A stretch of 64,000 nucleotides of DNA from Thiothrix phosphatis (GTDB taxonomy: Bacteria; Pseudomonadota; Gammaproteobacteria; Thiotrichales; Thiotrichaceae): contig NZ_JAYMYJ010000012.1 in the NCBI RefSeq assembly GCF_035668035.1, forward strand, positions 67,870 to 131,869. Direction: 5' to 3'. Below the pieces are notes generated by a model, which was given only the letters and a program-made list of their open reading frames with translations, was not told the origin of the DNA and searched no databases. The position numbers were made by a program, and so were the translations under genes. Positions 41,972 to 50,269 of this stretch are shown here, piece after piece. Position 1 is the first letter of the stretch, and the number at the start of each line of letters is the position of its first letter.

Positions 41972-42376
41972 TCAAGGATTTTCCAAAAGGCGCTGTTCAA
42001 ATTCGGCTTTCAGGATTGCGTAATGTTGCCCAAACAAAGCCTCCAGTTCATCAATCACATTAACCGCAGCTTTGCCATGAATGACGTGCGCCGTCATCAG
42101 GGAAGAGGTTTCATTCAGCAAACGCTCACGGTCAACCATGGGGTAGGTTGCCACCAGCCGTTTAATCGCTTTGACCACGCTTTCCTGTGTGGGGCGGGAA
42201 ATATTTTCTGGTTGCGGAAATTCAACCATCGGTTCTGCCACAGGAGTGGAGGACACCGCAAGAAACTCAGCAAAACGCAGCAAAGCAACCTGATCCTGGG
42301 GGTTCAAGTTACGGTATAGCTTGCGTAAACGCTTTTCTTCGGCGGAACCGGATTGTTGGGGCATACCAGGCAGCAC
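41972..42376 (-). CDS. Hypothetical protein in operon with the AI-2E transporter
   Basis: 134 residues from a GTG at 42376, preferred because GGGAG lies 6 nt ahead; an ATG at 42364 is the alternative. It has a basic N-terminal helix (EEKRLRKLYRNLNPQDQVALLRFAEFLA), a Pro-rich linker and a C-terminal helical part (TQESVVKAIKRLVATYPMV, LFGQHYAILKAEFEQRLLE). No membrane segment or known motif is present. It probably supports or regulates the neighbouring transporter, but nothing proves it. Confidence 0.7.
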   Translation of the reverse strand: MLPGMPQQSGSAEEKRLRKLYRNLNPQDQVALLRFAEFLAVSSTPVAEPMVEFPQPENISRPTQESVVKAIKRLVATYPMVDRERLLNETSSLMTAHVIHGKAAVNVIDELEALFGQHYAILKAEFEQRLLENP

Positions 42377-42502
42377 ATTAAACTCCCTACAGGCTTTTCA
42401 TGGAAAAATTAAGGGGGGTCATGCTATCAGGAAACACTGGACACTGTCACAAACACCAACAACCAGCCCTGTGTTTGTTTAAGTTCATTTAGAGATGGGA
42501 AA

Positions 42503-42532
42503 CTGGGGTACGGGTGCTATGCCGTACCCCAG
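42503..42532 (-). terminator. Terminator hairpin after the LysR gene
   Basis: CTGGGGTACGG (42503-42513) pairs perfectly with CCGTACCCCAG (42522-42532). On the minus strand it begins 7 bp after the LysR stop and is followed by TTTCCC. Stable stem, short T-run. Confidence 0.8.
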
Positions 42533-42539
42533 GAATCAG

Positions 42540-43448
42540 TTACTGCTGTTTTTTGAGGTTTTCACAGTAAGTGCGGGCAAATTCAAGCAATTCTTCCATA
42601 GCGCGCACTTTGAACTTCTGGCGCTGACGTACAAAAGAGAAGTCGCGCGTCAATGGGGGATCCAGCGGGATTGCAATCAAAGACCCCAGTCTCAACTCCT
42701 TGCCAATACTGGCGCTGGAAACGATGGAAACACCCATGCCAGCTTCAACTGCCCCTTTGACAGCTTCTGGACTGCCCAGCTCAAGGCAAGCATTCATGGC
42801 GTGTTTGTCCATGCCGAGCGCATACATGTAATCGAGAACGACTTCACGTGTGCCAGAACCCTCTTCACGACAAATGAATGGATATTCCAACACTTCTTTG
42901 AGCTTGACATTGTCTTTGCCTGCCAAGGCATGGGTTGGCGGCACGATCAACACCAAATCATCCTGGCGGCAAACCTCCACCAACAGATTCTTGTTGTTGA
43001 CCAGCCCTTCCACTACGCCCAGATCAATCACGTTGTTCTCGACCATGGAAACAATGCCTTCGGTATTGGAAACCCGCAAACGCAGCCGGACATCCGGATT
43101 TTTGGCATTGAACTCACCCAACAGGGAAGGGAGCATGTATTCGGAAATGGTCGTGCTGGCACCAATGGTCAAAGACCCACTGATGTCATTGGTCATTTCA
43201 CGGATCGCATTCTCCATCTCATTGTATTGCTCGAAAATACGCTCTGAGTATTCGAACACGATCTTGCCTGCTTCCGTCAGGGAAACCCGGTTATGAGTCC
43301 TGTCGAACAGACGTGTGTCAAACTGGTCTTCCAACTGGCGAATCTGGAATGTTACCGCAGGTTGGGTCATATGCAGCACTTCCGCCGCCTTGGTAAAACT
43401 CAACAACCTGGCCACGGCGTGAAAGACTTGTAATCTTCTATCGGCCAT
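42540..43448 (-). CDS. LysR-family transcriptional regulator
   Basis: 302 residues. The N-terminal winged HTH (RLQVFHAVARLLSFTKAAEV, HMTQPAVTFQIRQLED) is a standard LTTR domain. The effector domain begins about residue 90 (GSLTIGASTTISEYMLPSLL). The sequence style is close to CysL/CbbR-like regulators, but the target cannot be named. It lies behind the cco cluster on the same strand with a 245-bp gap and is not divergent from any neighbour. A 23-bp interrupted palindrome at 43594-43616 in its own upstream region may be its autoregulatory site. Confidence 0.93.
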   Translation of the reverse strand: MADRRLQVFHAVARLLSFTKAAEVLHMTQPAVTFQIRQLEDQFDTRLFDRTHNRVSLTEAGKIVFEYSERIFEQYNEMENAIREMTNDISGSLTIGASTTISEYMLPSLLGEFNAKNPDVRLRLRVSNTEGIVSMVENNVIDLGVVEGLVNNKNLLVEVCRQDDLVLIVPPTHALAGKDNVKLKEVLEYPFICREEGSGTREVVLDYMYALGMDKHAMNACLELGSPEAVKGAVEAGMGVSIVSSASIGKELRLGSLIAIPLDPPLTRDFSFVRQRQKFKVRAMEELLEFARTYCENLKKQQ

Positions 43449-43593
43449 ATGATTACTTTTCTCCTATTACCTGTCCGAGCAAACCCAACAGAGACTTCAT
43501 CCTTGCTCTCTCTGTTCCGGTCATCCTTCCCCGGATATTGGTTTAAAATCAAAAAAATTTATCAAAACATATTCCAGCTTTGATTAGAGGAAT

Positions 43594-43616
43594 TTGTTAT
43601 AGATAGCATAGAACAA
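43594..43616. promoter_or_regulatory. Candidate LysR autoregulatory site
   Basis: TTGTTATA (43594-43601) and TAGAACAA (43609-43616) form an interrupted dyad with the T-N11-A style of LTTR boxes, about 146 bp before the LysR start. The surrounding 245-bp gap is AT-rich and has no gene. Confidence 0.4.
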
Positions 43617-43693
43617 TTTGTGCATTATGGTTAAACATTGATGTCACTTGAGCAACAATTCGACGGACGGCATCTTTTATCCTATCAACCGTT

Positions 43694-43912
43694 TCACCTA
43701 TTTTTATCCTCTATATCACTTTCCGCCGTCTTTTTGTGGGGCTGTTTAACCTGTTGGCCTGGAATTCTTGGATCATCGTCATCCATCAGGATTCGATGGG
43801 CAGGCCCTTCCAAATCATCGTACTGGCCACTTTTTACAGTATAAATGAAAGCGATGACCACAATTATCATGACTCCGATCGCAATCGGAATAAGCATATA
43901 CAAAGCTTCCAT
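43694..43912 (-). CDS. ccoS: cbb3-type cytochrome oxidase assembly protein CcoS
   Basis: 72 residues. The helix MEALYMLIPIAIGVMIIVVIAF is followed by the CcoS hallmark VKSGQYDDLEGPAHRILMDDDD. CcoS is needed to insert cofactors into the cbb3 oxidase. It is the last gene of ccoGHIS, 43 bp after ccoI. The C-terminal tail (QVKQPHKKTAESDIEDKNR) is hydrophilic and somewhat longer than in minimal homologues. Confidence 0.93.
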   Translation of the reverse strand: MEALYMLIPIAIGVMIIVVIAFIYTVKSGQYDDLEGPAHRILMDDDDPRIPGQQVKQPHKKTAESDIEDKNR

Positions 43913-43955
43913 CAGGCTGCATCCCGAATAAATTCTCCAGTATAACCTGAATCAG

Positions 43956-46376
43956 CTAGCTTTTCAGGCGTAATGCATTCAATACAACAATGAGGGAACT
44001 GGCTGACATCCCAATTGCCGCCATCCATGGCGCTATCACTCCACTCGCGGCCAAAGGAATTGCCACCAGATTATAGGCTATCGTCCAAAGAAAATTTTGT
44101 TTAATGACCGCCTGCATCCGCCGGGCCGTGCGGATGACGAAAGGCACCTGCTGCAAGTTTTCCGATAACAGCACCATATCCGCACTTGCCTGTGCCAATT
44201 GCGAACCGCTGCCCATGGCGATGGAAACCGGCGCGCCCGCCAATACCGGCGCATCGTTGACGCCATCGCCCACCATCGCCACGGTTGCCCCCTGCGCCTG
44301 CAACTGGTGCAGGTACGCCAATTTGTCATCCGGCAGCCGCCCGCCCAATGCATGGGGAATCACCAGTTGTTGGGCCACCGCAGCAACGGCCACAGGCGCA
44401 TCCCCACTTAACAAAGTCACGTCCACACCTAATCCGCGCAGCTCCTGCACCACCTGCCCAGCCTCCTCACGCAAGTGGTCAGCCAACCCAATGACCGCCA
44501 ACCAACCAGCTTCAGACCCCAGGAAAACCTGTGACTGCCCTGCTGTTTGCCCGACTGCTGCGGCTGGCAAATCACACTGCGTCAGCTCCTGCACAAAGCC
44601 TTTGCCGCCGATACGGTATTGATGTTGCTGGTAAACACCGCGTATCCCACGCCCAGGCTCGGCTGCCAATTCGCTGAAACCTACCCGTTTATCACTAAGC
44701 CGCAGGATTGCATGGGCAACAGGGTGTTCCGAAGCCGTTTCCAAACCTGCCGCCAACTGCTTGCAGAAATCGCTGTCAGCATCACCCAGCGCCTGGAAAT
44801 TGGTGGCTTCCAGTTGCCCATGCGAAAGTGTGCCGGTCTTGTCAAAAATGATGTGGTTAACCCGCGCCAACGTTTCCAACGCATGACCCCGTGTTGTCAG
44901 CACGCCCCTGGAGGTGAGCAGGCCGGTCGCCGCCGTCAGGGCTGCCGGTGTCGCCAGCGAAAACGCACAAGGGCAGGTTATCACCAGCACCGACAATGCA
45001 ATCCAGAACGCCCGTGATGGGTCATGCCAATGCCACCAGAAAAACACCCCAACCGCAACCAGCAGGATAATGGGCACAAACCGGGAAGCCACCTTTTCCG
45101 CCAACCGCGCCAATTCCGGCTTTTCCGCCTGAGCACGTTCCAGCAGGCGGATGATGGAGGCCAGTACAGTGCTATCGCCCAGTTTTTCCACCTGCATGGT
45201 CAACGGGCTTTCAATATTGACCGTACCGCCCACCAATGAGTCGCCCTGCTGCTTATGGCAAGGCAGGCTTTCCCCAGTCAGCAGGGATTCGTTGGTGCTG
45301 CTCACACCCTCTGTCACCAAGCCATCGGCAGGCACCACTTCGCCGGGCTTGACCAGCAGGTAGTCGCCCGGAACCAATTGGCTGACAGGCACCACTTCCT
45401 GTTCGCCATCACGCAGCCGGGTGGCGGTCGCAGGCATCAGCCGCACCAGCTCTTCCGCCACCTGCCCTGCCCGGTGGCGCGCCGCCATTTCCAGATAGCG
45501 CCCGGTCAGCAGGAAAAACGTGAACATGCTGACCGAGTCGAAATAAACTTCACCACCGCCGGTCAGCGTCGCCCACACGCTGGCGCTGAAGGCAATGCCA
45601 ATCGCCAGCGACACCGGCACATCCATGCCGAAACGGCCACGCCGCAAATCCCGCCAAGCCGAAGTAAAAAATACCCGCGCCGAATAAAACACGACCGGCG
45701 TTGTCATCACCAGGCTGATCCAACGCAGGAAATCGCGCATCCCCACATCCATATCCGACGCCACACCGATGTACATCGCCACCGCGATCATCATGACCTG
45801 CATCATGCCCAGCCCGGCGACGGCGATCCGGCGCAAGGCTGCGGATTTTTCCTTTTTTTGCAGGGATTCCAAACGCCCGGGATCAAACGGATGGGCACGA
45901 TAACCAATGGCGGAAATGGCGGCCAGCACATCGCTCAGGTGGATGGCGTTATTGTCCCATTTCAGGGTGGCGCGGTGGGTGGAGTAATTGATGCGGAAAT
46001 CCAGCACGCCCGGCAATTGCTTGACGTGATTTTCATTCAGCCATACGCAGGCGGCGCAAACGATGCCTTCCAGAATCAGCGAGGCCTCCCGGACATTGCC
46101 CTCCATGTCACGCACAAAGGATTTCTGCAATTCCGGCGCATCATAGACCTGCAAATTGCGCAACGCTTCAGGGACAAGCTCTTCCGGACTGCTGCCGATT
46201 TCCGTGCGGAAACGGTAGTAATCAGTCAGGTTATTTTCCACGATGGCGGTTGCAACAGCTTGGCAGCCAGTACAGCATAGGTTATGCACCTCGCCATCAA
46301 TCTCCACCGGGTAATGGGCATTGGCAGGAACGGGCTGGCCACAATGGAAACAGCCTTGTTGCGGTTGGGTTGTCAT
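43956..46376 (-). CDS. ccoI: Cu-exporting P-type ATPase for cbb3 oxidase assembly (CcoI/FixI)
   Basis: 806 residues. An N-terminal Cys-rich metal module (CFHCGQPVP, CCTGCQAV) and an HMA-type CxxC (GIVCAACVWL) precede eight transmembrane segments. The CPC motif lies in VITCPCAFSLATPAAL. The phosphorylation site is FDKTGTLSHG and the hinge MVGDGVNDAPVL. It pumps Cu(I) across the inner membrane for the CuB centre of CcoN. It starts 3 bp after ccoH ends. The domain set is complete. Confidence 0.96.
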   Translation of the reverse strand: MTTQPQQGCFHCGQPVPANAHYPVEIDGEVHNLCCTGCQAVATAIVENNLTDYYRFRTEIGSSPEELVPEALRNLQVYDAPELQKSFVRDMEGNVREASLILEGIVCAACVWLNENHVKQLPGVLDFRINYSTHRATLKWDNNAIHLSDVLAAISAIGYRAHPFDPGRLESLQKKEKSAALRRIAVAGLGMMQVMMIAVAMYIGVASDMDVGMRDFLRWISLVMTTPVVFYSARVFFTSAWRDLRRGRFGMDVPVSLAIGIAFSASVWATLTGGGEVYFDSVSMFTFFLLTGRYLEMAARHRAGQVAEELVRLMPATATRLRDGEQEVVPVSQLVPGDYLLVKPGEVVPADGLVTEGVSSTNESLLTGESLPCHKQQGDSLVGGTVNIESPLTMQVEKLGDSTVLASIIRLLERAQAEKPELARLAEKVASRFVPIILLVAVGVFFWWHWHDPSRAFWIALSVLVITCPCAFSLATPAALTAATGLLTSRGVLTTRGHALETLARVNHIIFDKTGTLSHGQLEATNFQALGDADSDFCKQLAAGLETASEHPVAHAILRLSDKRVGFSELAAEPGRGIRGVYQQHQYRIGGKGFVQELTQCDLPAAAVGQTAGQSQVFLGSEAGWLAVIGLADHLREEAGQVVQELRGLGVDVTLLSGDAPVAVAAVAQQLVIPHALGGRLPDDKLAYLHQLQAQGATVAMVGDGVNDAPVLAGAPVSIAMGSGSQLAQASADMVLLSENLQQVPFVIRTARRMQAVIKQNFLWTIAYNLVAIPLAASGVIAPWMAAIGMSASSLIVVLNALRLKS

Positions 46377-46379
46377 GGA

Positions 46380-47228
46380 TTACCCGGTTGCGCCAACAAC
46401 GCCCACCTTGGTTTCCCCCCTGACTTCATAGACATCCTTGCCCCGATTGACATTGATCAGCAAAGCCCAGAGGCCGGACTGAGGCAAGGTGACCGGCTCT
46501 CCGTAAGACCCTGGCTCCACTTCCGGCAGGACAACTTCGGTGTCGTGGCTCTTGTCGGCAGTGAACATGAACTGTACAGAGACCTGCGCGCCTGTCACCG
46601 GCATCCCCTCATCATCGATCACCCGCAAGCGGAACAACGCAGGCTTGCCAGCGACCGGCGCATCAACCCAGCCATCCATGATGCGCCAGCCCAAAGCGGC
46701 CTGTTGGCGCAGCTCATCGACATAACGGTTATATTGGGCGATGTTTTTCTGGAAATCATTGGCGACCGCGCCAGAAAAAGCCGACGTGACCTCTTTCCCA
46801 ACCTCCTTACCATGGGGCGTAGGCAGGAAACTGCGGACAAACTCAGCGCTTGCCCCCTTGTTCGCCAGGGTAATGATAATGGAGTCCACGACGGCCAGAA
46901 CCAAAAAGAAAGTGACAATGATGGCGGGCACCCAATGGAACCACCGTTTCTTGGCGGCACCTTCCTTTTGCGCCTGGGCATCCCGGGTGCTGGTGATAAT
47001 GCCCAGCCCATATGCGGTCATGGTGAAGAAGGCGAAATGGATGGCGTAGACATCCAGGCCATCCCAATACAGCACCGAAAGGGGAATGTAAACCGCTTGC
47101 GTGATCAGGATGGTCAGCAAAGCCGCCATTTTCCCTGACTTGCCCAATCCCTTGTAGATAAAGAAAAATAGGGCAAACGATGCGGTCACGCCTACCCCCA
47201 GCGTCAATGCCAGACTTTGATTTTCCAT
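46380..47228 (-). CDS. ccoH: FixH/CcoH family protein with extra N-terminal membrane domain
   Basis: 282 residues, much longer than the usual 150-170. Residues about 1-85 form an additional hydrophobic domain with roughly three helices (GVGVTASFALFFFIYKGLG, MAALLTILITQAVYIPLSVL, IHFAFFTMTAYGLGII). Then comes the FixH part: the helix WVPAIIVTFFLVLAVVDSII and a periplasmic domain (GWRIMDGWVDAPVAG, PALFRLRVIDDEGMPVTGAQ). FixH helps assemble the cbb3 oxidase. It sits 7 bp after ccoG and 3 bp before ccoI. The role of the N-terminal domain is unknown. Confidence 0.88.
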   Translation of the reverse strand: MENQSLALTLGVGVTASFALFFFIYKGLGKSGKMAALLTILITQAVYIPLSVLYWDGLDVYAIHFAFFTMTAYGLGIITSTRDAQAQKEGAAKKRWFHWVPAIIVTFFLVLAVVDSIIITLANKGASAEFVRSFLPTPHGKEVGKEVTSAFSGAVANDFQKNIAQYNRYVDELRQQAALGWRIMDGWVDAPVAGKPALFRLRVIDDEGMPVTGAQVSVQFMFTADKSHDTEVVLPEVEPGSYGEPVTLPQSGLWALLINVNRGKDVYEVRGETKVGVVGATG

Positions 47229-47235
47229 GTCACCT

Positions 47236-48639
47236 TTACGGTATGATGAAATGTGAAGGAATGATCACAGGCTCCGTCACCTTGCCTTCCGTTGGGGTCA
47301 GCTTGAAGTCAAACTCACGGTTCTTCTGTGTATCGCCAGGCTGCACAGTATAGCGGACTTTCGCCAGCACCCGCATGCTGGAATCCGGCTTCAGCCCCAA
47401 ATCGGTAATCTGCCCCAAATCCAGTTCGGCATTCGGCAGGTTTTCAATCACCAACGTATACCGTGCGGCCTCCATGGTCTTGTTATTGATCTTGACTTCA
47501 TAACTGTTCTGGATTCGGCCATCCGAGAGGGTGACAAACAGCGGGCTGCGCACTTGCACAGCAGTCGCCTCCAGCAATTTGCTGCTGGCGATGCTCCAGA
47601 CCAGATAGACTGTCGCCAGCAAGGTGGCGGCACCATAGCCAAGCGTGCGCAACTTGATGAGCTTGGTTTTTTTGCCTTCCAGCGCATGTTCGGAGGTGTA
47701 ACGGATCAGGCCGCGTTTCCAGCCCTGTTTGTCCATGATGGCGTCACACGCATCGATGCACAGCGCACAGTGGATACAACCAATCTGCAAACCGTTGCGG
47801 ATGTCAATGCCGGTCGGGCACACCTGCACGCATAGGCCGCAATCCACACAATCGCCATACCCAGCCGCCAGCCGATTGCCTTGGTCGCGCATTTCCTTGA
47901 CTGGCTTGATGCGCCCCGCAGCGCCTTCGCCCCGGTTCTTGTCATAGGAAACGATCATGGTGTCCTGGTCAAACATGACACTTTGGAAACGGGAATACGG
48001 GCAAATGTGCAGGCACACATATTCCTGCGCCCAACCGGCCGCCAAATAGGTGGTTGTCATCAGGATAAAGGCTGTGCCATACATGGCCGCTGGGGCGCTG
48101 CCGGTGAAGAAGCGGACAAGCAGGTCAGACGCATCCCCCCAATACAGGGCAAAGCTGATGCCTGTCCACAACGCCAACAACAGCCAAAGCGCATGGGTCA
48201 GGACTTTTTTACGGATTTTTTCAGCATTCCAAGGTTGCTTGTCCAACCGCAAGCGCGCCACCCGGTCACCCTGAACGAACTTTTCAATCAACCGGAAAGC
48301 GTCTGTCCACAAGGTCTGGAAGCAGAAATAACCGCAGAACACCCGCCCATACAACGTGGTGACAAAAAACAGCAACACCGCCGCCAGGAACAACAAGGCG
48401 GTCAGCCAGAAAATATCCTGCGCATGCACCACCAGATTGAAAATGTAATAGCGGCGACCGGGAATATCGAACAAAACCGCCTGATCCGGCCCCACGGCGC
48501 GCTCCCAGCGCAACCACGGCAGCAGAAAGAATACGGCGTAGGCAAAAACCAGAATGCCGGTCTTGATATTGCGGAAACGGCCTTCCACAGATCGCGGCTG
48601 GATGGCCGCCTTGGGTTCGATGACGTGTTCAATGCTCAT
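47236..48639 (-). CDS. ccoG: Cytochrome c oxidase accessory protein CcoG (RdxA/FixG)
   Basis: 467 residues with five predicted membrane helices. A ferredoxin-like pair of [4Fe-4S] motifs lies in CVDCGLCVQVCPTGIDIRNG and IGCIHCALCIDACDAI. VFCGYFCFQTLWTDAF and HICPYSRFQSVMFDQDT are typical. The C-terminal Ig-like domain (SLFVTLSD region, QNSYEVKINNKTMEAARY) faces the periplasm. It is thought to reduce Cu for cbb3 assembly. It is the first gene of ccoGHIS. No ccoNOPQ genes are within the window. Confidence 0.95.
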   Translation of the reverse strand: MSIEHVIEPKAAIQPRSVEGRFRNIKTGILVFAYAVFFLLPWLRWERAVGPDQAVLFDIPGRRYYIFNLVVHAQDIFWLTALLFLAAVLLFFVTTLYGRVFCGYFCFQTLWTDAFRLIEKFVQGDRVARLRLDKQPWNAEKIRKKVLTHALWLLLALWTGISFALYWGDASDLLVRFFTGSAPAAMYGTAFILMTTTYLAAGWAQEYVCLHICPYSRFQSVMFDQDTMIVSYDKNRGEGAAGRIKPVKEMRDQGNRLAAGYGDCVDCGLCVQVCPTGIDIRNGLQIGCIHCALCIDACDAIMDKQGWKRGLIRYTSEHALEGKKTKLIKLRTLGYGAATLLATVYLVWSIASSKLLEATAVQVRSPLFVTLSDGRIQNSYEVKINNKTMEAARYTLVIENLPNAELDLGQITDLGLKPDSSMRVLAKVRYTVQPGDTQKNREFDFKLTPTEGKVTEPVIIPSHFIIP

Positions 48640-48808
48640 GTTGTTGCAGTATCCAATCGCTCAGTGGTTTGCAGGCCCCGCCACATCGGCGCGATAACCG
48701 GATATGACGAAAAGTCCGCATGATACCCTACCCGCTGCGCTTTACATTGCGCGTAATCAAGTTGGAATGCTAATTCATTACTTTCCAACGCTTATTTTCA
48801 CCAGCCGC

Positions 48809-50083
48809 TTATGCCAGATAAGCCGCGTTACCCATATAGGCACGTAACGCTTCGGGAATCCGGATGCGCCCATCAGCCTCCTGATAGTTTTCCAGCACCG
48901 CCACCAGGGTGCGCCCGACCGCAAGGCCAGAACCGTTCAGGGTATGCAGCAGCTCCGGCTTGCCGGTTTCGGGATTCCGGTAACGCGCCATCATCCGCCG
49001 TGCCTGGAAGTCGACGAAATTGGAGCAGGAAGAGATCTCGCGGTATTTCTGCTGCCCCGGCAACCACACTTCCAGGTCGTAAGTTTTGGCGGAAGAAAAC
49101 CCGACATCACCAGCGCACAGCGCCATCACCCGGTACGGCAAGTCCAGCTTCTGCAAAATGGCTTCGGCATTGGCGGTCAGGCTTTCCAGCGCCTCCCAGG
49201 AATCTTCCGGGCGCACCAGTTGCACCATCTCCACCTTCTCGAACTGGTGCTGACGGATCAGGCCACGGGTGTCCTTGCCGTAAGAACCGGCTTCGGAACG
49301 GAAACAAGGGGTATGGCAGGCGTACTTCACCGGCAGGTCGGCGGCGTCGATGATCGTGTCACGCGCCAGATTGGTGACCGGCACTTCAGCGGTCGGGATC
49401 AGGTAATAACCTTGCTCGTTATTGAGCTTGAACAGGTCTTCCTCAAACTTTGGCAACTGCCCGGTGCCGCGCAGACTGTCGGCATTCACCATGTAAGGCA
49501 CGTAGGCTTCAACGTAACCATGTTCCTGGGTGTGGGTGTCGAGCATGAACTGGATCAACGCCCGGTGCAGCCGCGCCATGGCACCGCGCAACACCACAAA
49601 GCGGGAACCGGTCAGCTTCGCCCCAGCGTCGAAATCCATCCAGCCATTCGGCAACCCCAGGTCAACGTGGTCTTTTGCCCCGAAGTCAAACAGCTTCGGC
49701 TCGCCCCAACGGCGGACTTCGACATTGGCGTTTTCGTCCGCGCCATCCGGCACGGAAGCATCCAACACATTGGGGATGCCCATGACGATAGTGTCCAGAT
49801 CAGCCTGCAAACTGGCGAGTTCCTGTTCCTTCGCTTTCAGGCTATCGCCCAGATCGGCGACTTCTGCCAGCAGCGGCTGGATGTCCTCACCCTTGGCCTT
49901 GGCCTGGCCAATCGCTTTGGAACGCGAGTTGCGGGTGTTTTGCAGATTCTGGGTTTCCACCTGCAACGCCTTGCGGCGCTCCTCCAGCGCACGGATGGCG
50001 CCGACATCCAGCTTGAAACCGCGCCGCGCCAGTTGGCTGGCGACTTCATCCAGTTCTGTTCTTAAACGTTTGGGGTCCAGCAT
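48809..50083 (-). CDS. serS: Seryl-tRNA synthetase
   Basis: 424 residues. The N-terminal antiparallel coiled coil (MLDPKRLRTELDEVASQLARR ending near LQADLDTIVMGIPN) binds tRNA(Ser). Class II motifs follow: motif 2 CFRSEAGSYGKDTRGLIRQHQF and motif 3 LNGSGLAVGRTLVAVLENYQ. It charges tRNA(Ser) and tRNA(Sec) with serine. It is single and divergent from the 1405-residue gene. It carries no changes in the active-site residues. Confidence 0.98.
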   Translation of the reverse strand: MLDPKRLRTELDEVASQLARRGFKLDVGAIRALEERRKALQVETQNLQNTRNSRSKAIGQAKAKGEDIQPLLAEVADLGDSLKAKEQELASLQADLDTIVMGIPNVLDASVPDGADENANVEVRRWGEPKLFDFGAKDHVDLGLPNGWMDFDAGAKLTGSRFVVLRGAMARLHRALIQFMLDTHTQEHGYVEAYVPYMVNADSLRGTGQLPKFEEDLFKLNNEQGYYLIPTAEVPVTNLARDTIIDAADLPVKYACHTPCFRSEAGSYGKDTRGLIRQHQFEKVEMVQLVRPEDSWEALESLTANAEAILQKLDLPYRVMALCAGDVGFSSAKTYDLEVWLPGQQKYREISSCSNFVDFQARRMMARYRNPETGKPELLHTLNGSGLAVGRTLVAVLENYQEADGRIRIPEALRAYMGNAAYLA

Positions 50084-50269
50084 AGCTCTTGTTCCATGAA
50101 GGGGAATTCGGAAAAGGCGACATCTTAACCCAGAACGGCCCTGCTTTTACATGCCTGAACCATGACAGGTGAAGCTTTTGCCGTACTCCAGCCAATAGGA
50201 CGCACAAAGCTTGACCAGGATGCAGATGATCCTCATCATCAGGATAAATTGGGATAATTGGGGTGAACC

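Noticed and set aside
48740..48765. Fnr box upstream of ccoG (TTGATTACGCGCAA on the minus strand)
   Set aside because: The first half-site is perfect, but the second (CGCAA) has two mismatches to ATCAA, so it is too weak to claim.
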